Assembly: GCA_004000155.1 (NCBI GenBank)
Contig: RCSS01000359.1
Span: forward strand, 1 to 17,993
Direction of reading: 5' to 3'
Length of the DNA stretch: 17,993 bases
Source of the DNA: Tubulinosema ratisbonensis
Taxonomy: Eukaryota; Microsporidia; Tubulinosematidae
Notes under the pieces: model-generated
What the model was told of the DNA's origin: nothing
The model's input: only the letters and a program-made list of their open reading frames with translations
Databases searched by the model: none
Shown here: positions 8,993-16,784 of the stretch, piece after piece
Numbering within the stretch: the stretch's first letter is position 1
How the letters are laid out: each line of letters opens with the position of its first letter
Program-made: the position numbers and the translations under genes

Positions 8993-9437
8993 TCATCGTG
9001 TAGAAAAACAAAAATTTAGCAAACTATTTATGAAAATTATCCTTTTTAACAACGACGCAGCTTGTTTCAAATAGTTATCAAAATATTCCTTCATTCTTTT
9101 TATCGAATTAGATCTTAAATTTTTAAAAAATCTCATAAGAATTTTATTTACTTAACATAATCTCTGCCTCTTTTCATTTCCGAATAGTCATTTAACAACA
9201 TTATACAATTCATTATTAGCTCTTTTACCATTTTAAAGTCAAAAGTTTTTTTAATATGTCGGATTTGCAGTCGATTTGGCTTAATCACATATTTTAAAAA
9301 AAAACCGTTAAGAACAGACTGCTTTATTCGGCTAATCATGTGTTTTAGTAAAATAAAATTTGTCTCTTGATTTGTCCCATATACTTAAATCTGTTCCGAA
9401 ACATTGCATTTGTATCTATAGAAGCAAATTTGATCAT
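8993..9437 (-). pseudogene. Possible frameshifted relic related to the 180-aa secreted protein
   Basis: Three short minus-strand frames abut in order: 9437-9345 (ATG, 30 aa), 9339-9148 (63 aa, open further upstream to about 9390) and 9136-8993 (47 aa). They are less AT-rich than the flanks. Read across frames, the pieces follow the order of the 180-aa protein. The middle frame has NF....IK.....FFL......RL.IRHI and then NC.ML, matching NF....IIK....KFL.....TRLRVLHI and NC.MFL at residues 64-123 of that protein. From the shared FL to the end there are about 97 residues here and 95 there. At least two frameshifts would be needed, and no signal peptide or CCCC is seen upstream. Both sequences are K/I/F/N-rich, which inflates chance similarity, so this remains a hypothesis. 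Confidence 0.35.
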
Positions 9438-11250
9438 TTTCACTTAACCCATGTTTATTAGTTTAGTTTAAAAATATAAATTAGTAATATTAAGGCAAGG
9501 TTTTTATTTTTCTTTTAAAGTATTTTTTTTGATCTAGAAAATTTTTTAAAGAAAATTGATATTGATTTTTGGGAAATAGGTAAAATTTTCTAGTTTAAGT
9601 AAAAAATAAACATTCTTATTCATATTAGATTATTACTTGCTAAGTTATGTGCAAATCATTAATTCTTGAACAAAGCAGATTTTTGTTATTATTTGAAAGT
9701 CTTTTTTATTTTAGGATTAATTTTATGTTAAATTTCTAATTGCTATTCGTTTTTTAAAAAGAATGTTTACTTTTATGAAAGAAACTAAATAAAATAATTC
9801 TTGATACATAAAATATGATTAGAAGAATCAGATACTTCAAATATCGAATTAAAATTTCAATTAGCATGACAGATTTTTTAGGAAAAATATAAATTATTTT
9901 TATTATGAATTTGATATTAAGATTATTCCTTTAAAAAACTTCATAACTTATATTAAGTATTCCTTTTGTCTCTTTTTTTCTTGACTATAAAATATTATTT
10001 TTTTAAATTTAAAAACCTATTAGAAACTTTAGTGTTAATTGATTTATTAAAAAATTAAAACTTTAGGATAAAAAATAATCTTTAAAATCAATATCAAATT
10101 ATAAATTTCATCTAAGAATCGCTTTATTTCAATTATAAAAGTACAATAATATCATTTTCTTGAAATTATACAGTCATGGTACTATAAATTCATTTAATAT
10201 TTTAAGTTAATCAAAATTATAAATTAAAAGTTCATAACAAAATAATTTAAAAACAAAAGCAACAAAAACTTTACTTATCTTATTTTATTTTACAAAACAA
10301 TTGTGAAATAAATAATTTTTATATCTTTACAATATATTTTCATGTTTGGGTTAAAGCCTTATAAAGTACTTTTTTGAATAAAAAAATATTTTAAGAGAAA
10401 ACAGATGTTAAATAAATATTCTTATTGAAATTTAGAGTGTATTCCCATAAATACTCGAAATAATTTACTAATCCAAATAACAATATCAATTTTTGGTGAT
10501 TAAAAAATATAAGATATTTAATAAAAAAGCAATAAATACTTATAAAGAAAAAATGAATAAAAACATATGTCAAGATTTAATTATTTATGATAGAATAAAA
10601 CTTCGTTATAAATTCTATAATGAATATTCAACTGTATTATAAATTTGAAATCAATTTTTGATATAAAAAAATACATAAATTAGAATTTTAATAAATGAAC
10701 AAATCTTACAGATACCGAAGTATGAGACAATTTTTATAAGCTAATATAAAATAACAATGTGATCATTTATCTTATTATTTTAATACTCAAATAGAAGGAT
10801 ATACAGTCGCATAAAAGAAACGTTTGGACCCACATTAACTTATTTGCAATCTATTTTCAAGAAGAAACCTATTTTGGAAAAAAATATTAACGAACATAAA
10901 AAAAATCACTTTTTTAATTAAAATAATTTCAAAATCACACTTAATTATCTAATGAATAAAACTACTTCATTTTTTTTGAATAAAAATATACTAATAACAA
11001 ACCAATTGAAGATATAAATAAGTAAATCTATTTCTATATTCTTTAAAACAGAGAAATTAATTTCGGTTTAAAAGATAAAATAAACAAGTAGGATAAGAGT
11101 TATTTTAATGAAATTTGATCTAAAAAGTTTTAAATGAATAGTATGTTTTTCTAAGTGTTAATAACAGATAAAAGAGATGTTTAAGCTTAATATTTACTTA
11201 AAAGATTCTGTTACTAAAAAATACAAGGCAAGTTAGACTCAGGTATTAAA
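9438..11250. other. AT-rich intergenic stretch, no gene supported
   Basis: About 1.8 kb, strongly A/T-biased. The only longer frame (10391-10573, minus) is a Y/F/I-rich run typical of chance ORFs at this composition and has no CCC motif. No RNA gene or repeat is recognised. Confidence 0.5.
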
Positions 11251-11420
11251 TAGCTAGCACGGGGTGGGTTTGGTTAGGGAAAAGACTCGTAGTATCTCGC
11301 TCTGTACCTGGTTGTGTAAAACATATTCATCACATATTTCTTAGTATATGGGTACTTTATGATATATAAAACATATAGTAAAAGATCTTCGCATGGATTC
11401 CTATTCAAATAACAAAAAAA
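11251..11420 (-). repeat. Dispersed repeat element, copy C (inverted relative to A and B)
   Basis: Read on the minus strand it starts TTTTTTTGTTATTTGAATAG, continues GAATCCATGCGAAGATCTTT, and ends with AACCAGGTACAGAGCGAG, ATACTACGAGTCTTTTCCC and CCCGTGCTAGCTA. It is collinear with copy B over about 170 bases, with perhaps 60 percent identity by eye. The matching frame reads IFLLFE, stop, ESMRRSF, the counterpart of IFLLPRDAKSIRRSF in copy B. It lies about 500 bases beyond the 3' end of the 868-aa gene. Confidence 0.6.
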
Positions 11421-11915
11421 TCCTACAATTTCAGTTGGCAAAAACTAAATTACATTCCTCAATATACTTTATATCAATAAAAGTAATTTTTGCATTTTTT
11501 AGCTTACAAATCACATAAATTAGTATTTAGAAATATTGTTTGATTAACTTATGAAATCTACTTTAAAAAGTAATACAGAATTTTTAAGTTGAATTCAAAT
11601 CGAATTTGATTGTTTTTAAATTTAAATTTAAGAAACAATTTTATCTCAATCTAAGATTAAAGTGATAACTAATTAGAATGAAACAAAAATTTTACAACTA
11701 ATCATTAAAAGTAAATATATCTAAACTTTAAAGCAAATTTTTTATATTATTGCATAAAAAATGTAAAGTTTACTTCGTCTTTTAAAAAGAACATGTTTAG
11801 AAAAATTAAAAATTCATTCTTTAGATCAAATGTAAAAAACTTAGTTTGAAATAAAACAAAAATTTTAATTAGTTTTGCTTTGACTTGAATTGCTAAAAAT
11901 CAAAAAAAAATTCAT
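11421..11915. other. AT-rich intergenic stretch downstream of the 868-aa gene
   Basis: About 500 bases of A/T-rich sequence between repeat copy C and the stop of the 868-aa gene. I see no gene or conserved element. Confidence 0.5.
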
Positions 11916-11921
11916 TTTATT
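11916..11921 (-). terminator. AATAAA overlapping the stop codon of the 868-aa gene
   Basis: The minus strand reads CTAGAATAAAATG, so AATAAA spans the TAA stop at 11919-11917. Candidate polyadenylation signal, as at the other genes. Confidence 0.35.
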
Positions 11922-14523
11922 CTAGAAACCAAATCGATTTAAGAGAATTTAGTTGATATCTACCATAAAATACATTTAGTTCATGATATAAATCATTACA
12001 AAATCGTACCAAAAAATCTTTAATATCCTGAGAATTTCCTGGTAACAATATAAATTGAGCTCTTGCGATATCATCGAGAATCTGATAAATACTTTCATAA
12101 AAAGTTTCTTCTTTAAAATTAAATTCATTCCACCAATCCAAGGACATTTTTAAACTACTTGTGAGATCAAAAGGAGGTGGACATCTTGATAATAAAAATA
12201 AGTTGACCTTGTACGTTACACTGGGATTATTTCTTATTTGTTTATAATATCTTTTTAATAGGATTTTAGATAGTACAGCTCCAAAGACCTGCTTTGGAGT
12301 AGACATATTAAGTGTTTCCAATATAAAAGTTGCTCTTATGATGGTTTGTTGTTCTTGACTTAAATACAATACTTTTAAAGATTTTTTAAATAACTCACTA
12401 AAACTTATAGTCAGTTTCCAATCTTTTAATTCAACTTTTCTTTCAAATTCTCGAATCGAGGTTAGTTTTATTTTAACAGGTAAACCATTTTTTTGTTTTG
12501 CTACTTCCAAACAACAAAATCCATTACAGATTTTTGTACTTATTTTTTTGGTAGGAGAAATATGATATTCTACGATAGATTTTTCAATTTGTTCTTTAAC
12601 ATGTTTTTTATTGAAAGCCTCTGAAATAAAATTCGCGATTACGAGAGTATGAGGAGTTCTTCTCTTTTGAAGGGATTTTTTCTGAATTTCTTCTTTTGCA
12701 GCAGTATCAGACGCACATTCTGCACCTGGAAGACTAGATAAGCCAATTGGAGAAACTAATTCTAAAGATCCTTGAGCCGACATGTCTAGATTGTTTTCTT
12801 TGCACTCTGAATCCAAGAAAAGAGTTGAGTTCCAAAAAATACCTTTATCTTGTTGATAATGTTCGTGTGTAGGTGTTAGAGTTCTCGAAAATTCCTGACC
12901 TAATGTTGATTTATTCTCTTCAACTTTAGAAATACTTGAAACCGAGAAAACATCTAGATCGGAAATTGAGGAAGGGTCTAAAGAAATAGGTTCCTCGGTA
13001 AATGTATTTGGAAGACTTTCAAACGTCGCTCTGTGGAGAGAATTTTTCAGAGAAATATCAAAACCAGGGGGATAATTACTCTCTTTTTTTAAGTCAGGTA
13101 TTAATATGTTAAAATTGCTTTTTTCAGAATGATGAGACTCATATCCAGGAGGGGGTCTTACTGTGGTAGTATTAGAGCTATTTAAATCTTTTGGAGATTT
13201 GTCAGGGAAACTCTGAACTTGTAAACCTGTCTTACCAACAGTATTTGATTTTCTAAAGGCATCAGCTATTTTTTGAGCAGAATCCCATTTTGGCTGACTA
13301 AATAAAGAAAAATCATCAGGTTTAGCAGATAAATTTGCTTCATCTTGTAATTTACTGTTAAGTTTTAGTAACCCAAATTGATCAATAAGATTTTCGCCTT
13401 CTTTGATCAACTTCGTTTTTCTTTCTGTACCTATAGCGCTAGGTGGTGATTTATAAGTAGCTATTGGATTTGCAAATTTGGTTTCATTTTTTTCATTTGC
13501 ATAATTTAAACTTCTCGAAACAGATTCGGAAAAAGGTTTTTGTGTTGAAAAAGCCATCAATGATCTAAAATCTTCTCGATTTTGTGTGAAACTATTTTGA
13601 CTTGGCAAATCTAAACTACTGTCTTTTGATAAATGACTAAAATCCGAACTTTCAACTCTTTTCATCAAAGCTTCTATCTTTTTTAATTGTTCTTCACATG
13701 ACTGTACATTGGTCAAATGTAATCCATCTTGCCCCGAAAATTGAGTATTTGTTGATCTTAAAGAAGCGATCGTTTGAGGCGGATAATATTGTAATTGTTG
13801 TTGACTTTTAGGTTGCAAATAACTTGATTTCAAATCTAGTTGAGGAGTGGAAGTTTCATTCAAAGAAGACGCACTTATAAAAGGATATTTGAATAAGTCA
13901 TTTGGATTAAACTCTATATTCTTTGTTAATCGAGTTTGCTGGTTAGTATTCTTTTTTAAAATAGGTACTAACAAGTCCTGTTGATTTGCATCATTTGATG
14001 GGTGATGCCATTGAAATTTCTCTGCATCATTTGGTGCAGTATCTTGTGCATCTAGAAAGAGGTGAGCATTGGTATGTGTTTTAGGCTTAACCTTCTTTGC
14101 TTCTTCCCTGCTTGCATGGCATAAAGCTTTATTCAATTCAGTCGTATCAGAAGAACATTCCCTCATAAACTTCTTAACATCTTTAGTCCCTGGTATATCT
14201 TTTTCTTCACTGTATTTATCATCTTCATCTAAAAACGTTTCTTCAAACTCACGCACTTCTTCTGTCTTTGTATAATCTTCTTTTTTTGGCTCTTCTTTAG
14301 CTGAATCGTCTTGATGTTCTTCGTCTTTTCCTAATTTCAGTCTTTTATGGCTATGCATCTTTTTTTTAGCCATTTTTTTCTGCATTCTTCTGGGTAAGTT
14401 AGTTATAGCCTCTGCTTTGCTTTCATCATCACTTTGTTTAGTAATATCTGCAGGTTTAATGGTTTTGTGCGATCTGCTTGTAAAAATTTGCTTAATAAGT
14501 AATATTAGTACCCCTTGATACAT
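11917..14523 (-). CDS. Large hypothetical protein, 868 aa, paralog of the 611-aa protein
   Basis: The family is not recognised. A short hydrophobic start (GVLILLI, residues 4-10) could be a weak signal peptide or anchor. Next come a polybasic stretch (45-63, RRMQKKMAKKKMHSHKRLK) like a nuclear-localisation signal, an acidic region (68-110), and about 500 residues rich in S, N, Q and P that look disordered. That region holds LFLD at 155-158 and 568-571, QPKW at 410-413, and two PPG-aromatic motifs (PPPGY 457-461, PPGF 485-488) resembling GYF-domain ligands. The C-terminal domain (about 623-868) is folded-looking and mostly helical, with IVEYH (650-654), CC (670-671) and WW (797-798), and it aligns end to end with the 611-aa protein. 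It lies 425 bases downstream of that gene on the same strand. No CCC precedes the ATG; a GGGG lies just inside the frame. Reality as a gene is very likely; function and location are unknown. Confidence 0.8.
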   Translation of the reverse strand: MYQGVLILLIKQIFTSRSHKTIKPADITKQSDDESKAEAITNLPRRMQKKMAKKKMHSHKRLKLGKDEEHQDDSAKEEPKKEDYTKTEEVREFEETFLDEDDKYSEEKDIPGTKDVKKFMRECSSDTTELNKALCHASREEAKKVKPKTHTNAHLFLDAQDTAPNDAEKFQWHHPSNDANQQDLLVPILKKNTNQQTRLTKNIEFNPNDLFKYPFISASSLNETSTPQLDLKSSYLQPKSQQQLQYYPPQTIASLRSTNTQFSGQDGLHLTNVQSCEEQLKKIEALMKRVESSDFSHLSKDSSLDLPSQNSFTQNREDFRSLMAFSTQKPFSESVSRSLNYANEKNETKFANPIATYKSPPSAIGTERKTKLIKEGENLIDQFGLLKLNSKLQDEANLSAKPDDFSLFSQPKWDSAQKIADAFRKSNTVGKTGLQVQSFPDKSPKDLNSSNTTTVRPPPGYESHHSEKSNFNILIPDLKKESNYPPGFDISLKNSLHRATFESLPNTFTEEPISLDPSSISDLDVFSVSSISKVEENKSTLGQEFSRTLTPTHEHYQQDKGIFWNSTLFLDSECKENNLDMSAQGSLELVSPIGLSSLPGAECASDTAAKEEIQKKSLQKRRTPHTLVIANFISEAFNKKHVKEQIEKSIVEYHISPTKKISTKICNGFCCLEVAKQKNGLPVKIKLTSIREFERKVELKDWKLTISFSELFKKSLKVLYLSQEQQTIIRATFILETLNMSTPKQVFGAVLSKILLKRYYKQIRNNPSVTYKVNLFLLSRCPPPFDLTSSLKMSLDWWNEFNFKEETFYESIYQILDDIARAQFILLPGNSQDIKDFLVRFCNDLYHELNVFYGRYQLNSLKSIWFLE

Positions 14524-14947
14524 GATTTTTTCTTATTTTTTTATTTATAGTTTGATTTTTATCTATAAAATTTTTGCTTATCACTAAAAAAAGTAAAAGT
14601 TAATTTTATATTCTTTATTTTTTACAAAATTACATAAAAAAATTCTTAGAATACACAAATATTCTCAGAATAGAAGTTTTGTGAATTTCGCATTTTAGGT
14701 TTTTATTAACACATTTATTCAAAATTACATATTTTGATACATTTTTAAAATTATACCCATTTAATCTATTTTTTGTCAAAATTGATAAAAATAGAATAAA
14801 AGGTAACATGATTTAAAGTTTTGATATCTTTTTAATAGTTTTGATAAGTTATACAATAAGTAAACACTAAAATAAAGTCTTTTACTATCAAAATTATTTT
14901 ATTTATATTTGCTTCCTTTATAAATAAGAAAATATAAAAATAAAGCT
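14524..14947. other. Spacer between the tandem paralogs
   Basis: An AT-rich spacer that must contain the promoter of the 868-aa gene and the 3' flank of the 611-aa gene. No C or G run occurs near the 868-aa start, unlike the cyclin and 180-aa genes. No repeat or RNA gene seen. Confidence 0.5.
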
Positions 14948-14953
14948 TTTAAT
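14948..14953 (-). terminator. ATTAAA overlapping the stop codon of the 611-aa gene
   Basis: The minus strand reads GTTAATTAAAAGC, so ATTAAA, a common variant of AATAAA, spans the TAA stop at 14951-14949. Weaker than the AATAAA at the other three genes. Confidence 0.3.
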
Positions 14954-16784
14954 TAACTACCTTTAATCCAGTGACACCTCTATCACTTGCTTGGCAAACA
15001 AAATATCTCATTCCTTCTATAATTTTCTGGGTAAAACTATATAATAAATAAGAAGGATCGATATACTGCAAATTTGCAACTGCTAAAAAATTTCTCAATA
15101 CAGCATCAAAAATAATAAATAAGGTTTTAGAAAAGGAACTAAGTTCATATTTTTGTAGATTCCACCATGCTATTGAAGCAATAATTGAAAGCTTTATGTT
15201 AGGTTTTACGTAGCTTTTATTTTCAGGGTTAAAAAAATTTACAGTTGTATGATTTTCACTGCAGAAATTTCCTAACTTCTCAAAATCTTTTAAAAAAAAC
15301 TTTAAAAGAACAGCTACCGTAATAACATTAATAGGCGACTTGTTTATAAGATGAGAAAAGATTGTATCAGCAATAATTTCAGCAGTTGTATCAATTTTAG
15401 AATTCTTAGAAAAATATGACACGACCGATCTTCGAAATTCATCGGGTTCTAAGTAGCAAAAATCAGTGTTATTTTTTTCTTTGATAAAAACCTCCGTTAA
15501 ATCTACTCTTAAACATTTTCTTGCATACTTACGTATATTTTTTTGGCAACAAAGTTTTAAACAACTTTCAGAGCTTGGTACTTTTTTATTTTCAAGGTAA
15601 TGATATTCAACAATAACTGATATAGGTTGCTTTTGTGGATATTCTTCGCTTACTCTTTCTTGCAAATGAATGCCAGAAGCCGAAGTTGAATTGGGAGAAG
15701 GAGGATTTTCCCTTAAATCGATTAAATCTTGAATCTCTTCTACTTTTTCTGTGTTTTGAGGATTAATTTCAAATAATGGATTTGGGCATAAAAATCTTTC
15801 GTTAGGATTATTCAGATAAAATTTTTTAGATTCTTTCTCAAAAACATAGGACTCTTCAGATTCATTCAAGTTAGAATAGATATCAAGAAAAAGAGGCGGA
15901 TTTTTTCGTTCTTCATTATTTTTTTGAACTGTTAGAGAAAGTGTGTTGGTTTGAAGTTCAGATAAAGAGTCTAACCCGATACCAGTTTTTTGCCATTTAG
16001 GCTGTTGTGGTTGGTTAGGTGTTAATCTGCTGAGCTTTGATATATCTTTATCTAAAAACAACTCGCTTCTACTTTTATTAGGGGATGTAGATGATGTTAT
16101 CCCACGGTTGCCGATTGATTTCTTTTCTGGCAGGGTTTCTTCTCTTTTTAATGGATCAATTTGCTTGAGTATAGCACTATGGTCATCATTGTTAGTGTCC
16201 ATGGAACCCCAATAAAAATCAGTATCCGGACTATAATCTTTTTGTTTTTTCTGATTATCTAATGCTATTCTTCTTCTACATTCCATGCCTATTAGCTCTA
16301 TTTGCCAAGGATCTAAATTTTTACAGCCAGTTTCACTTATGTTTCTGAAATTATTTTCTCTACTCTTATCTGCTTTTACGGAAGATTCACAATCAAAATA
16401 TCCGACCTCATGCTCGGTTAAACCTTCGTCGTTATATAATATTTGTTTGGTCATCCCATTATCAATAAGACTAACACTTTTTGTCTTTTTTTCTATGTTT
16501 GGATCTGTCAATGCAAGGAAATCCCCATAATCTTGATCGGTTCCTTGGTAATAATTAGGATTCATCCAGTTTATGTCTTTATTCCTTAGCTGCATTAACA
16601 TTCTTTGGTAAAGTAAAATTTTACTAAGACAATTATTTTGGTATTCAAGATTTCTTACTTCAATCTGTCTTCTTATCTCTTCACAAAAAGCTTTGTCGCT
16701 AAGAAACTCTTCCCATTCTTTATTTCGAATTGCTGTTTTGACAAGACACATTATTAATAAAATGAATGCGTTGTCCCACGTCAT
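14949..16784 (-). CDS. Hypothetical protein, 611 aa, paralog of the 868-aa protein
   Basis: The family is not recognised. Residues 6-15 (AFILLIMCLV) are hydrophobic and followed by KTA, a plausible signal peptide. Residues 24-70 look helical and charged, possibly a coiled coil. A basic cluster (CRRRIALDNQKKQK, 169-182) resembles a bipartite nuclear signal. The middle is polar and probably disordered, with LFLD at 242-245 and 298-301 and QPKW at 261-264. The C-terminal domain (about 380-611) has IVEYH (391-395), CC (412-413), WW (540-541) and then exactly 70 residues, the same distances as in the 868-aa protein. Helices rich in I, L and F fill the gaps (for example VITVAVLLKFFLKDF). The first ATG is used because the frame upstream closes at a TGA about 17 codons before it with no other ATG. 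No CCC motif precedes it; GGG lies at +8 to +10. A divergent tandem duplicate; function unknown. Confidence 0.78.
   Translation of the reverse strand: MTWDNAFILLIMCLVKTAIRNKEWEEFLSDKAFCEEIRRQIEVRNLEYQNNCLSKILLYQRMLMQLRNKDINWMNPNYYQGTDQDYGDFLALTDPNIEKKTKSVSLIDNGMTKQILYNDEGLTEHEVGYFDCESSVKADKSRENNFRNISETGCKNLDPWQIELIGMECRRRIALDNQKKQKDYSPDTDFYWGSMDTNNDDHSAILKQIDPLKREETLPEKKSIGNRGITSSTSPNKSRSELFLDKDISKLSRLTPNQPQQPKWQKTGIGLDSLSELQTNTLSLTVQKNNEERKNPPLFLDIYSNLNESEESYVFEKESKKFYLNNPNERFLCPNPLFEINPQNTEKVEEIQDLIDLRENPPSPNSTSASGIHLQERVSEEYPQKQPISVIVEYHYLENKKVPSSESCLKLCCQKNIRKYARKCLRVDLTEVFIKEKNNTDFCYLEPDEFRRSVVSYFSKNSKIDTTAEIIADTIFSHLINKSPINVITVAVLLKFFLKDFEKLGNFCSENHTTVNFFNPENKSYVKPNIKLSIIASIAWWNLQKYELSSFSKTLFIIFDAVLRNFLAVANLQYIDPSYLLYSFTQKIIEGMRYFVCQASDRGVTGLKVVN

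Noticed and set aside
10391..10573. 60-codon minus-strand frame rich in Y, F and I
   Set aside because: Composition mirrors the AT background and there is no CCC motif. A membrane-protein reading would be over-interpretation.
14069..14275. Plus-strand frame opposite the 868-aa gene
   Set aside because: Antisense shadow of a well-supported coding region; its serine-rich content comes from acidic codons on the other strand.
16285..16530. Plus-strand frame opposite the 611-aa gene
   Set aside because: Antisense shadow of a coding region conserved in layout with its paralog.
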